Shown: one piece after another, positions 10,859-21,390 of the stretch
Layout: each line of letters starts with the position of its first letter
Numbering within the stretch: position 1 is the stretch's first letter
Assembly: GCA_946902875.1 (NCBI GenBank)
Contig: OX336353.1
Coordinates: 18,985,151 to 19,049,150 of the forward strand
Direction of reading: 5' to 3'
DNA from: Nematopogon swammerdamellus
Taxonomy: Eukaryota > Arthropoda > Insecta > Lepidoptera > Adelidae
Length of the DNA: 64,000 nucleotides
Notes under the pieces: generated by a model
Seen by the model: the letters and a program-made list of their open reading frames with translations, nothing else
The model's database searches: none
Told to the model about the DNA's origin: nothing
Translations under genes and position numbers: made by a program

Positions 10859-11715
10859 AAATTTATTATTGTTGTATTCATTTATTTACACATATTTACA
10901 TTAATTTTACATATACCAACAGAGAATAAAAATACAAACATTAATATAAAATAATAAATATAAATAAATAAACCCGTTTAAAAAATAACTTAATCCATGA
11001 CCGTCCCTTACAGATTTATTATTATTATTGATATATAAATAAATAATACTTAAACCACTTTAAATTAATGCTCGCTGTTTATTTTCTAAGCTAATCAACA
11101 TCGATTACGCCCATTTCCGTCAACATCGCATAAATAAAATTCCATACGACGACGTACTCAACTCACCCCCATTTTCCGTTGTCCCAGCCCAGCCACTCAA
11201 CCACACATGTCAGTGAACTTAATGCTCTGTTTTGTAAAGCGTATCAAATATTAAGATAATCTATAATGTCTGGCCGTATTATTTCTACTTTATTATTAAC
11301 TGTGTCCCTCCGGTCCCGGTCACGTGAACAGCTGTTATTGGTTTTTTTTTACCGAACTGCCCCAACGGTTTCATTGTCCTTTGATATGGTTTTGGGTGAA
11401 GGTACCAATATATAAATTTGAGTCGAATGGTCGGATGTACATAATTCGTTAAAATGATTTTTGGGACCAGTTGCGTTGTAATTTCAGGTGGTTGTTATGT
11501 TATAGTTATATTATTTATTGACAAATGTAATTACAATATTCATTGTTATGACCATATTATGACTATTGAAATAATTTTAACTACTGTTTGTTTTTACTAT
11601 AGTTTCATTAATTTAATCCACTTTGACAAATGATATTGTTACACCTTTTTTTTATATTTGATTTATTTTATATTCGGTTTTTTAGATTTCTGTACGGGGT
11701 ACGGAAACCTAAAAC
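10859..11715. other. AT-rich DNA, no gene seen
   Basis: A/T-rich stretch at 10860-10990 resembles a LINE 3' untranslated tail. Nothing coding recognised. Confidence 0.4.
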
Positions 11716-11966
11716 CAGCCAAGTGCGAGTCGGACTCGCGCACCGCATCGGGTAAAAAAAAACACGTTTCTTGTATGGGGACCACCCTTAATGTTTTCAC
11801 TTTTTAATTTTTTTTTATTATTTCTTGTTATATCCGCCAAAAATAAAACATATTCAGTGAAAATTTCAACCGGCTATCTACCTGTTACGGTTTCAGATAC
11901 AGCCATCGGACGGACGGACAGACAGACGTTGTAGACGGCTTCCGTACGGGATACGGAAGCCTAGAA
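11716..11966 (+). repeat. Dispersed repeat F
   Basis: Begins GCCAAGTGCGAGTCGGACTC and ends in GGACAGACAGACG...CTTCCGTACGGGATACGGAA. The middle contains TTGTTATATCCGCC and GTGAAAATTTCAA. Other copies: 23602, 28635, 35083 (minus), 62756 and 63328 (minus). No tRNA boxes or TIRs recognised; class unknown to me. Confidence 0.75.
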
Positions 11967-13410
11967 AACAATATTTCGAAACAAAAATCTTCCTCTAATG
12001 ACTCCGCCTCAACGGAAGAATTCACTTGAGACAGAGTCATTAAAAAACGTATTAAAAATCCACTAAACATTTCTGTAAGATCTCTTTAAATCTGATTAAT
12101 TATCTTTAAATCTGAAGAAACACTAGCGAGCACGAAAAAAACAACTTTATTATGAAAGAACCACTGCTTGGTAACATTAGTCAATGCACGAACTTGAGAC
12201 TACAAGTATATGCACAGGTAATGGAGGTCTAATTAATTAACAACAAAAATTAATTAAACACGATGTCCAGTATGCAAGTAAAGCTTAGTTTACATACCCG
12301 GAGTTAGTCACTCTACCAAAACCAACTGAAAACACATCTCTAGTTTCAATTTGTACCGAGAGCCAGCATAATTATTTTGACAAACTTATAGTAACTCTGT
12401 CCCATCTGCCTCTCTCTCTTACACTTACGTAACATTTGACAGAGTGCGACTGAGACAGAAGCGGGATAACCAGTTAGTGCGACAAGATAGATTTGGAAGG
12501 CTCGACCACCGACCAATGATCCTCAAGACGCGGCAACACGTCTTTGCCATATTGAAATCGACTGCGCAAAAAATCGAGTGTTTGTCATAATATATTCCCT
12601 TCTTATATTACTAGGTGGTAGGGTGTAGCCCGCCCGGGTTGCTTACTGAAAAGTAGAACTTAGTGAAATATGATTATGGGACCTAGTTGGGACGATGTTG
12701 AAAATCGATCATAGTTGAGTATCTGGCAAACATAACTGGATGATTATGAACTTGTTTTTTGTGTTTTGATGTGTCAACCCCAAATTTCGAGTAATTTTCG
12801 TTCAAAAATCCACTTTACATTTATTATATTTGCAACATCGATCATAATCTTCAAGATCAATTGAACAAGATTCGATTTATTATATTTTCAAGATCGAACA
12901 TCACTATTCGTGTGCTAATAATGTAGGACATTGTCTTGCATGCATTTTACTGTAAAAAAATACGGAACTTCATGCGCGTATTTTCAATGACATCTGTCAC
13001 AGAGATCAAGCTATATTTTACGAATAGTGCGGCCTCACCTTTAGGCGGGAGGTGCGCCGATGTGTGGTCTGTGGGCTCAGTGGCCGGTGGACGTACGAAT
13101 TCACGCGAGCATTGAGGGACAATGTTTGCGCAGTCGCCAGATGTCAAAACATTCGCTATCGCGTATTTATTTTGCTTCGCTGTTCCAAAATCAAATTCGC
13201 GGAGCCATTTCGATGGGACATCGGATTACGTCTTGTTGCAAGGTTGCAATGTACGTGGGTCACACTAGTAGATATGTAATTTTTTTTAAATCTAAGACTA
13301 GCATTCGCTGTGTTCAGGCCTCTAGGAATTGTTTGGTTTCCGTATGAGTTACACATATTTCATATTCAAAAATTAAAATTGTATAACTACTGTACTTACG
13401 ATAAGTATTA
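11967..13410. other. Unique DNA with a small SINE scrap
   Basis: 12604-12645 (TTACTAGGTGGTAGGGTGTA, GCCCGCCCGGGTTG) is a short piece of SINE body B. The rest, including a moderately GC-rich patch at 13030-13150 with three overlapping frames, shows no recognisable domain. Confidence 0.45.
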
Positions 13411-13520
13411 CCTGTCAGGCCGGCATGGCATTCGCAAGCCCCGCACACGACCGAATGTCCATGGACGTCGTTAGACACCTTATGGGTGGCTCGTCACCAT
13501 ATGTCGCGCTGTCAATAAAA
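13411..13520 (+). repeat. LINE 3' end, family D, plus
   Basis: CCTGTCAGGCCGGCATGGCA, then CGACCGAATGTCCATGG and ACACCTTATGGGTGGCTCG, ending in AATAAAATAAATAATAA. 5' truncated. Confidence 0.8.
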
Positions 13521-14129
13521 TAAATAATAAATTACTTACGCTTCCTCATAGCAAGCCGCACAGGAAGAAACCCTTATAAAATAGATAGGTTAAATTAGGT
13601 TAGGTTAGTACGGACGTCCGTCACAGGGTCTAACTAAATCTTAAACGCTTAAAGCTATCTTCTTGAAAATTGTAATATTTTGGTGTAAAATAATATGATC
13701 TCACCACGTTCGGCTAAAACAAAGCCCACAAATAACTGTTGGACTTGACTTAGCTGGAGCTGGTCAATGATATTATATCTTCAAAGTATTATGTAGATGT
13801 GTTATCGGAGCTCGGACAGTGCCACTTTAAAATCAGGACACTTGTCCTACCCAAAAATGGAGGTGTTTTCGATGGTCTGGGGGTTTCTGGAGGGAAGGAT
13901 ATTTACGTAAAAATCTAGAAGCTTTCTGGAAGTTTTCATTTGAGGTTTTTGTAAATGCTCTGGAGGGATTTGCTAAAACTGATCTGGCAACACTGAGTCA
14001 GTCTCGCGCCAACGACCCACGTGTTCAAACATGTTCGGACGATGCAGAGCAACATTACTTATGCTCTCAACAACAGATATGCCGTCCTACTTTTATTTTG
14101 TAATATTATGACTTTAAAATTATCACAGA
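13521..14129. other. Unique DNA, no gene seen
   Basis: Nothing recognised apart from TTAGGTTAGGTTAG at about 13590-13605, a short telomere-like repeat of two units that is too short to mean anything. Confidence 0.4.
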
Positions 14130-14325
14130 ACCGGGAAAATGTGGAACGCACTCCCTGCCCATCTATTTCCTCCCAAGTACAGCATGGGGTTTTTCAAAAG
14201 GGGCGTGAGAAGGCTCCTGTCAGGCCGGCATGACATTCGCAATCCCCGTGCATCATAGAATGTCCATGGGCATCGTTAGACACCTACTTATAGGGTGAAA
14301 CGATGCCAGATGTCGCGCTTTAGAT
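14130..14325 (+). pseudogene. LINE C-terminal coding remnant plus 3' end, family D
   Basis: The frame from 14137 reads MWNALPAHLFPPKY..., the W-N-x-L-P motif seen near the C-terminus of jockey-like ORF2 proteins, followed by GVRR..SGRHDIRNP and the family D tail. 5' truncated. Confidence 0.75.
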
Positions 14326-15087
14326 AAAAAAATAATCTCATGGCATTGTGGTTCATTCGCTCACGGTCGTGCCATTTGTAAACACCGAATGATGTATCTA
14401 ACCCTTTTAAACATATAATTGGTGCTGGTGGAAACGGTCAATGGTCGTTTTGGTGTCGTAAAATTAGCTTTAAGATTTTGATAATCCATATTTTCCGAAA
14501 GACAAGAAGCCTATCTTTAAAATCTAAAACAGCAATGATAAATTTAATTATCTATTTAATGTTTTCGCAATAAGCCGATTCCCCAATAAAAAGCATTTAA
14601 TTGCCTTTGATGTCACACGGGCTGTAAAATATTTAGTGTTTAGTTTTATGTTCAATATGGTGCCTTGAGTGGGTTTACGAGCGTTTTATGTGGCCGATGT
14701 CTGCTGATGTCTCTGGTGACTGTTAGGGGGTGAAGGGGGGAGAGAAGGGGGGAAGAGAAGGGGGGGGGGGGGGGGGCTAGTTTGATGCACTTCCTTGTTT
14801 GTACAGTGGGATATTTATTGAAGCGAAGCTTTTTAACTCATGTCCGGGATGGGGGGGCCTAACTCAGAAAAAGTGATACGTCACGAACGTACGAACAAAA
14901 GATGCAAAGAACCGACTGCGCTATCCAGCGCCATCTGTGAGAGTCTTTTGAAGTCGAACCAAAATATGCAGACATTTTTAAAGTTAGGACAGACGTAAGG
15001 ACAAACGGCGTAGGCATGGTAATAGGATCCCGAACGAACCTCTATAAATCATCATCATCATAAATCATCAATCAATCATCAATCAAT
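14326..15087. other. Unique DNA with poly(G) tract
   Basis: 14710-14776 is a G-rich purine tract ending in 17 consecutive G (14760-14776). 14990-15035 is a scrap of repeat F (ACGGCGTAGGCATGGTAATA). No gene. Confidence 0.5.
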
Positions 15088-15486
15088 TCAATACTAATAA
15101 TAAATCTGATCAATACTAATAATAAATCTGTAAGGGATGGTCGTGGAGTAAGTTACTTCGTTTTATGAGATACTGCGTCTGTAGACTCTATGTATGATAC
15201 TAAAAGTAAATTTACGATTTTAAGAAAAATTTTCTGTATATGTATGTATGTTCCTTCATAACTCTTAAACCGATCATCCGAATTCGACAAAACGTAGTAC
15301 AAGCACATTTGATTACACGAGTAATGCGATAGGCTGGATAAAATTGAATTCCGGTTACGCTAAGATATGGCCCTCATACAAACGGAATTGTTCCGCGCGC
15401 CGAAATAATGGTACGGTAGCGGGCTTACTTACTTTCTTCTTTTTAAATACGAATTTCACGCGAGCGAAGTCGCGGGCAAAAGCTAG
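15088..15486 (+). mobile_element. Non-autonomous Helitron, family E
   Basis: 5' terminus TCAATACTAATAATAAATCTG at 15110 (also in an extra upstream copy at 15088), 3' terminus with GC-rich hairpin text CGCGAGCGAAGTCGCGGGCA and CTAG at 15483-15486, followed by T. A precedes TC, as expected for insertion between A and T. No Rep/helicase. Internal text (TTAAACCGATCATCCGAATT, TTCCGGTTACGCTAAGATAT) is shared with 42261-44201, 51170-51610 and 26357-26839. Confidence 0.75.
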
Positions 15487-15565
15487 TAAACAATAAAATC
15501 AAACACTAAAGAAGTCAATAAAAGACGAACACAAATATGCCTGTCTATCTACTATAAGTTTGACC

Positions 15566-15881
15566 CACAGAGCATCAAATACCTACCGCGGGCGCCCCCT
15601 ACTAGAGGCGCCCTAAGCGATAATATTTGAAACCCAATAACCGTACGCTGAGCTGCTAGCGCTTCGTATGTGTGTGTGTGTGCTAGTATCGACACTACAC
15701 ACAAAGAGGAGCAAGTTAGGCACACGCACAAAACAAATGCACACGCACAACACACATATGTAAGTCATAGGCCACGCCCACAGGCTTCAACGCCGTTGTA
15801 GAGAAATCGCGCTCACGGCGCCTCTAGTAGGGGCGGGCGCGCGCATTTCAAGGGGCGGGCGCGCGCATTTCATGCTCTGTG
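15566..15881. mobile_element. hAT-type MITE with 8-bp duplication (copy 1)
   Basis: Termini CACAGAGCAT and ATGCTCTGTG, extending as imperfect TIRs of about 45 bp. Perfect 8-bp duplication GTTTGACC at 15558-15565 and 15882-15889. Interior holds a (GT)n run. A second copy lies at 51695-51988. Eight-base duplication and CA/TG termini fit the hAT superfamily. A local duplication of GGGGCGGGCGCGCGCATTTC sits inside the right TIR. Confidence 0.85.
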
Positions 15882-15889
15882 GTTTGACC

Positions 15890-16052
15890 TCAAATTGCCA
15901 GTGATTTTTGCGTGGTCAATACGAGAGTACGGACGTAGTAGGTATATGGATTATATCGTAGGCATAGAGATAATTAAAATATTAATTTACCCACTTTGTA
16001 CTCCAATCAACCTATCTTAAGATGAACGTATTTTACGATAAAAAAAAGATCA
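15890..16052. other. Spacer
   Basis: Short unique DNA up to the LTR retrotransposon; nothing seen. Confidence 0.5.
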
Positions 16053-16057
16053 ACATG

Positions 16058-16623
16058 TGGTGACGCGGCGGTGGGTCGCTGGAATTTTGCCCTTTTTAGG
16101 GTTCCGTATTTTTCTAAATATCGAACAAATTTTACCTATATAGGCTAGCGTTGCAAATTACAGTCGCGGTGAACACCACACCAGGGAAGGAAAGGAACTT
16201 GTGCAGGACTCACCCCCTGATGGATATCCTCGGCGCGGCGAAGCGGGTGGCCACCACGCGAAGAGGATCGTCTCCAGCAGCAGCCTTGCGAGATGGATGA
16301 CACTCGCGGCGATGAATTGTGTGCGAGCGGGTTAGTATGGACAACGTAGGTCCAGCGGCGAAGATTGAATAATAATTATATAATTTTTTATATTGCGGGT
16401 AAAAAACTAGAGGTCCGATACCAATTTCGCGCGTGTGCAGACTCCGAGCGTATCGAGAGCTCACTGACTGCGTTCAGCTGCTCGGCCGCAGCGCGGCGTG
16501 ACAGCGCGGAGCAGGCAGCGCGGTGCTCATCTCTTCAGGCGGTGAGGTAGGCATATTGGAGAGACAAGGAAGGGACTAGGTGAAATGTCACCACGACTGA
16601 TTTGCAACGCATCGGCCCAACCA
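16058..16623 (-). repeat. 3' LTR of BEL/Pao element
   Basis: 566 bp, TGG...CCA termini. Minus-strand end of the element. Contains a TATATAATT-type AT patch at about 16374-16390 that could serve as a promoter core (inference). Short frames inside it are identical in the two LTRs and are not genes. Confidence 0.93.
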
Positions 16624-16634
16624 TGCCCCCCAGC
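16624..16634 (-). other. Polypurine tract next to 3' LTR
   Basis: Minus strand reads CTGGGGGGCA directly before the LTR's TGG, the expected place for the plus-strand primer. Confidence 0.7.
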
Positions 16635-16851
16635 TTGACAGGACCAAGTCCTTTCAAAAATATAATAAAGAAAAAAAAGCGGAAAATATATTGCCTAGAA
16701 AATACCTACCAAAGATTGTGCGAGCGTATGTTAAGTAATGCGAATAATATAAACCATTTTATCGATGTAGGTAGCGGATAAACAATAATGCGAATTAACA
16801 AGAAAAAAAATATAAAAATAAAAGTTAGTGGACTGTATAATTTGCGAAAAG

Positions 16852-19800
16852 TTATGACAAGACAGTGTGAAAATATTCATCACTGTGCGCTATGCGCCTA
16901 TCTTTTCCGGACTCAGTCCGGCCATTCACGAACTCACGAACGCCGTGACTTCCGGTGAGCAAATACAGTATTGGGTATTTGCAGCGGTGATAATAGTACC
17001 TGAATTGATAGGGGAGGAGCCTATCGTTCAGCAAATTAACCTTACTCAAGCTACCCTCGACTATCAAGATTCCATTTTCATTAAAGACATTTGACTTTGG
17101 AAATGCGGGTGTTACATTATGACTAATAAGTGCGAATTTAAATTCGTCAGAATAGAGAAAATTCTGCAGAGCCATTAGAAGAGCGACCTTGGCATACTGT
17201 AAGTGCAATATTTTAAATTTACTGGACAAATTAATAAGGTTAAAAATGTAAATTACCATTCTAACAAGATTTGTGAAAGAGAAGACTCGTGAAGCGAGTG
17301 AGAACGGCGGCGGCGGCGGTTCAAATGTATTGGCCGGCCATTGTTCCACAGACCGGTGGGTGGCGATCGCCTCACCAAGCAACAGCGGCTGCTCGATCAG
17401 CTGCGCAGGAGTTAAGCTACTAGACAGGTAATCGGCAGAGTTTTCATCTCGATGGAAGCAATGGGAATTAATTTTATTTGCGGCGATAATTTGTAGGTAT
17501 AGGAGCACTAACACGAACCGTCGCCCGAGCGAGATGACACCATTAGAAGGAGACTTATACCAATAAATTTTAATTTCATAAAGCGATTTAATTATTAAAT
17601 TTAGTATTGTTATTGCAGGTGCGGTGTACAAATTCCAAAGATGGATAATCATGAACAAAGTATTGCGTCGTGCACACTCGCAAGGTTCTACACTGAAGGC
17701 GAAGTGTGATGTGAGAGTTGTATAAAAGTCGTCTGACTGAAATTCGACTTCCGAGACGCGGTGTGCGGGAGGTGTACTTGTAGACATCGTTTGCGGCGAA
17801 TTACTGGATAACTTCGCTAACTCGAGCCCCCCAGCATGAACTGACTGACTAGTATCGATAGCTAGGTACGGACTACAGAGCAAGCTGACCGATACACGCG
17901 GCAACTCATTTAATTTAAGCGGTTCTTTCGTGATTTTATCAGGCAATGATGTCGCGCGATGTGGGATGCTGCGTTGCGAAGTAGGCAAACTTGGTTCACT
18001 TGCTTCACTAAAATCAATGAAGTTACAATATGTGCGAATAACATTACACGTCGTCGTCGGGCCTGGGAGCGCAGGCGCCTCTCCTAGTACTAGATAACCT
18101 AATGAGGTATCTATAGCGATCGGTTCTCCAGGCGCACGAGCGACAGTCTGACTACGTAAGATGCGAGCGAATAAATCTGCACCGAGAATTATATCTATTT
18201 CGGCAGGTTCAAAGTAACCGTAATCACTAAGGGGTAAATTGTGTAGGTATTCGAGTCGCGAAATATCTACCTTTGCTGAAGGCAATTTATTAGTAATGCG
18301 GCTTACGACGAAAGGTTGTACTTTAAATCTTATATTATCGTCCAAGCGGGAGCGGATAGTCAAGCAGGTGACTCCTTCGATTGGATTGGCTATGTCACCT
18401 ACTCCAGCAACAAATGTATTGTGCGGCGGGTTTGATTTTAAGTTTAGCCTATCGCAACAAGCGGTCGTAATTAAGTCCTTTTGTGACGCGCTGTCGACTA
18501 GCGCACGTACGATGTGAATATTGCCAGCCACATCGACTACGTTACACAATGCGGTGCCTAATAGAACGCAATTATTGCGTGAAATATTATTAATTGGACA
18601 TGGTCCTACGGATGGTCCTACTACTGTCGTCGCGGAGTCGGCAGTGCGAGCAGCGGGGAGAGCGGTGCGGAAGGGCGCGGAGGCGGCGGCGGCGGCGGAG
18701 GCGGGCGAAACGAAGACCGGCGAAGCGGGGGCGGAGGTAGCGGTGGAGACGAGCGGAGCGGGCGCGGCGGGCCTGAAAGCGGGGAGGGCTGGCGCGCGCG
18801 CATCGCCTGAAGCTGAAGCGAGCGGTACGGGTGAGAGGACGAAAGCGGGGGCGGGGGCGGCGGTCGCGGCATCAGCGATGCCGGGCGGTCGATACCTACT
18901 ATAATTATTCGAATGCGAGGGCGGTGAATCGTTACTAGATTCGAAATGCAATAATGTATGATGCGAGTGTGAGCACACTCGACATCTCACCTCCGACTTG
19001 CATTTGCGCAGTGCGTGCCTACTACTTAGGCAATTCACACATAATTTATTGGATTTTACGAAGTTATAGCGATCGCGGGCAGACATTGCACTGAACTTGG
19101 AGCAATGATATAGCTGTGAATGATCAATTCCTCCACAGGACACACATCTATCGTCCGGTATGCTTACAAATGTCTTGAATGTATTGTTACTCGTATTTCG
19201 CGGCGATGGAGGTCTGACCGCGGGCTGTGCCGCGGGGCGGTAATTATTATTACCACTGGTAGTGTTCGGTTGATCGGCGCGGTGCGGAGGCGGGGAAGGC
19301 GGGGAAGGCGTGCAAGGCGGCTGATTTGCGGATGTACCCGCATACGCTCGTTGTAAAATGCGGGATTGCTCACGAACAAAGTCAACGAACTTTAATGACG
19401 TAGGCATCGCGTTCTCGCCTCGGAGTGACATTTCAAATAGTTTGACAGTTTCAACACCGAGTTTTTTACTACCAATGTGAATGAACATGAACTCTTCCAA
19501 GCTATCCAGTTTTAATTGCTTCAAGGCGGACACAATGGATGAAAACTTATCCACGAATTTTTCCAAACTGCTGGCTGTGGCCTCACCGACACTCGGTAAA
19601 TTCAGTAGCTGATCTAGATAATTAGCGGCCAGTACGCGTTTATCGTTATATTTTTTCACCAATGCGTCCCACAACACTGGATAATTGTCGGCAGTAGGCA
19701 TGAAGCCTTGACACATATTCTGAGCTTGGCCTGTCAATCTACCAACCAAATATTGGATTTTTTCACCATCCGTCAGATCCGCGTTTTCGTGAATGACCGT

Positions 19801-20268
19801 TCTGAACGTCTCGAAAAATATAGGCCAATTATGTATGTCTCCATCGAAAGAACACAACTCTAACCGTGGTAATTTTGGCGCCTGTCGGAATGACAGTTTG
19901 CCATCCACCTTATTAGTTTGCGCGGTTTGTCGCGACGAAATGATTTGGTCGTATTTGAATTGTATTTCGGCGTACAAGTCCTCGAAAGCGTTCATGGACT
20001 TGTAGCAGGGTTCAGCAGCGTCCGGGTTTGACGCAAGCAGTTCGTTGTATTCGTCCAATGTCGACATAAATTCTTGGCGCATAGTGTTAGTGGTGGCTGC
20101 GTTTGCAACAAATATATCCACATTTTGTGGGTTTAGGTTTATTATTTTGTCAAATATGACTTGTAAGCGCTCGAAGTAGCACTTCATTTTACTTTCAATG
20201 CGCTTTAACTTACGCTCGTACAACCTATTTTCACGTTCCATTTCGAGTCTATCTGCACCGGTAGCCAT
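16852..20268 (-). CDS. BEL/Pao Gag-protease fused to a decayed Pol remnant, 1138 aa
   Basis: Single open frame of 1138 residues. Residues about 10-130 are coiled-coil-like. About 130-300 form a DUF1759-type Gag domain (PKLPRLELCSFDGD, then NWPIFFETF and KIQYLVGRLTGQA). 375-442 hold Cys/His clusters (CVSCGGIDH..., LCVNCLSSRH, CRVCSHSHH) for nucleic-acid binding. A 450-550 Ala/Pro-rich linker follows. The aspartic protease lies at about 575-730, with active-site ALVDSASQ (Asp592; DSA where many families have DSG) and DIILGADLF. After about 740 the match is lost: no YxDD box or other reverse-transcriptase motif. From about 930 there are weak echoes of the region between RNase H and integrase (ENSADYLSSSLTPAQL; FSFTNLVRMVIY; NENGILIVEGSLSKVN), ending before any integrase catalytic triad. 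The frame starts 132 bases inside the 5' LTR. Trans help would be needed for reverse transcription. Confidence 0.9.
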   Translation of the reverse strand: MATGADRLEMERENRLYERKLKRIESKMKCYFERLQVIFDKIINLNPQNVDIFVANAATTNTMRQEFMSTLDEYNELLASNPDAAEPCYKSMNAFEDLYAEIQFKYDQIISSRQTAQTNKVDGKLSFRQAPKLPRLELCSFDGDIHNWPIFFETFRTVIHENADLTDGEKIQYLVGRLTGQAQNMCQGFMPTADNYPVLWDALVKKYNDKRVLAANYLDQLLNLPSVGEATASSLEKFVDKFSSIVSALKQLKLDSLEEFMFIHIGSKKLGVETVKLFEMSLRGENAMPTSLKFVDFVREQSRILQRAYAGTSANQPPCTPSPPSPPPHRADQPNTTSGNNNYRPAAQPAVRPPSPRNTSNNTFKTFVSIPDDRCVSCGGIDHSQLYHCSKFSAMSARDRYNFVKSNKLCVNCLSSRHALRKCKSEVRCRVCSHSHHTLLHFESSNDSPPSHSNNYSRYRPPGIADAATAAPAPAFVLSPVPLASASGDARAPALPAFRPAAPAPLVSTATSAPASPVFVSPASAAAAASAPFRTALPAARTADSATTVVGPSVGPCPINNISRNNCVLLGTALCNVVDVAGNIHIVRALVDSASQKDLITTACCDRLNLKSNPPHNTFVAGVGDIANPIEGVTCLTIRSRLDDNIRFKVQPFVVSRITNKLPSAKVDISRLEYLHNLPLSDYGYFEPAEIDIILGADLFARILRSQTVARAPGEPIAIDTSLGYLVLGEAPALPGPTTTCNVIRTYCNFIDFSEASEPSLPTSQRSIPHRATSLPDKITKEPLKLNELPRVSVSLLCSPYLAIDTSQSVHAGGLELAKLSSNSPQTMSTSTPPAHRVSEVEFQSDDFYTTLTSHFAFSVEPCECARRNTLFMIIHLWNLYTAPAITILNLIIKSLYEIKIYWYKSPSNGVISLGRRFVLVLLYLQIIAANKINSHCFHRDENSADYLSSSLTPAQLIEQPLLLGEAIATHRSVEQWPANTFEPPPPPFSLASRVFSFTNLVRMVIYIFNLINLSSKFKILHLQYAKVALLMALQNFLYSDEFKFALISHNVTPAFPKSNVFNENGILIVEGSLSKVNLLNDRLLPYQFRYYYHRCKYPILYLLTGSHGVREFVNGRTESGKDRRIAHSDEYFHTVLS

Positions 20269-20376
20269 CTTAATAGGTACGCGGGATTTACTATGTACCT
20301 GCTTAATTTAATTTATAATTTTTAAATGGATATTATACACGAAATATAATATAACTGCAATGCTAACCAATAGGGA

Positions 20377-20394
20377 TCGCGGGTCGAAGGGCCA
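20377..20394 (-). other. Candidate primer-binding site
   Basis: Five bases inside the 5' LTR the minus strand reads TGGCCCTTCGACCCGCG, beginning TGG as the complement of a tRNA CCA end. I could not assign the tRNA with confidence. Confidence 0.5.
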
Positions 20395-20399
20395 ACTTA

Positions 20400-20965
20400 T
20401 GGTGACGCGGCGGTGGGTCGCTGGAATTTTGCCCTTTTTAGGGTTCCGTATTTTTCTAAATATCGAACAAATTTTACCTATATAGGCTAGCGTTGCAAAT
20501 TACAGTCGCGGTGAACACCACACCAGGGAAGGAAAGGAACTTGTGCAGGACTCACCCCCTGATGGATATCCTCGGCGCGGCGAAGCGGGTGGCCACCACG
20601 CGAAGAGGATCGTCTCCAGCAGCAGCCTTGCGAGATGGATGACACTCGCGGCGATGAATTGTGTGCGAGCGGGTTAGTATGGACAACGTAGGTCCAGCGG
20701 CGAAGATTGAATAATAATTATATAATTTTTTATATTGCGGGTAAAAAACTAGAGGTCCGATACCAATTTCGCGCGTGTGCAGACTCCGAGCGTATCGAGA
20801 GCTCACTGACTGCGTTCAGCTGCTCGGCCGCAGCGCGGCGTGACAGCGCGGAGCAGGCAGCGCGGTGCTCATCTCTTCAGGCGGTGAGGTAGGCATATTG
20901 GAGAGACAAGGAAGGGACTAGGTGAAATGTCACCACGACTGATTTGCAACGCATCGGCCCAACCA
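20400..20965 (-). repeat. 5' LTR of BEL/Pao element
   Basis: 566 bp, reads the same as the copy at 16058-16623 with no difference noticed. Followed by the target duplication ACATG. Confidence 0.93.
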
Positions 20966-20970
20966 ACATG

Positions 20971-21390
20971 TATGTACTACAGACCTTTAAAGTAAATTAA
21001 TCTAAATATTATCTTATCCACTGCTAGCAGGTAAATCTTTTAAAATTTACTCCTCTTTAATCATCCAACGTTTAAGTTTTATTTTAACGACGCAACGCAG
21101 CCCTAAATTGGCATTATCCATACCATAAGTTATCATAATTAACGCGCGGACTATAAATATAAAATTTAATATCACCCTCCCGACACTATTGCCGCAGAAA
21201 TACGCATAAATTAAAGGAACATTGCACTCCAGACGTTTACGAGGAATATCCAAGATGTCGGCCATATTTATAGCAATGCCTAGCTCGCTGGCTAATTCCT
21301 AGCATCTAAACGCCGAGTTGGAGAGCACTGCTTCTATTTTACGTAGCTTTATAATATAAATCAAATCATTTGTTCATATATTTTTTTCAG
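20971..21390. other. Spacer, no gene seen
   Basis: A 72-codon minus frame at 21047-21265 has no recognisable domain. Confidence 0.45.

Larger units (their letters stand above)
16058..20965 (-). mobile_element. BEL/Pao LTR retrotransposon, internally deleted, recent
   Basis: Complete insertion of 4908 bp on the minus strand. Two 566-bp LTRs, offset exactly 4342 throughout and apparently identical on reading, start TGG and end CCA. They are flanked by the 5-bp duplication ACATG (16053-16057 and 20966-20970). Internal DNA encodes one frame with BEL/Pao Gag, CCHC-type clusters and aspartic protease (DUF1759/DUF1758 families), then residues resembling the C-terminal part of Pol. The reverse transcriptase core and integrase catalytic core are absent, so it is non-autonomous. 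Near-identical LTRs imply recent insertion. Confidence 0.93.

Noticed and set aside
13590..13606. Telomeric TTAGG repeat
   Set aside because: Only two or three imperfect units, below any meaningful array.
16210..16464. 84-residue minus-strand frame in the LTR, identical at 20552-20806
   Set aside because: Duplicated because the LTRs are duplicated; no known domain, and LTR function rather than coding explains the conservation.
18521..18904. 127-residue Ala/Gly-rich plus-strand frame inside the retrotransposon
   Set aside because: It is the antisense of the Ala/Pro-rich linker of the minus-strand Gag-protease frame; its GC-rich repetitive codons explain the openness.
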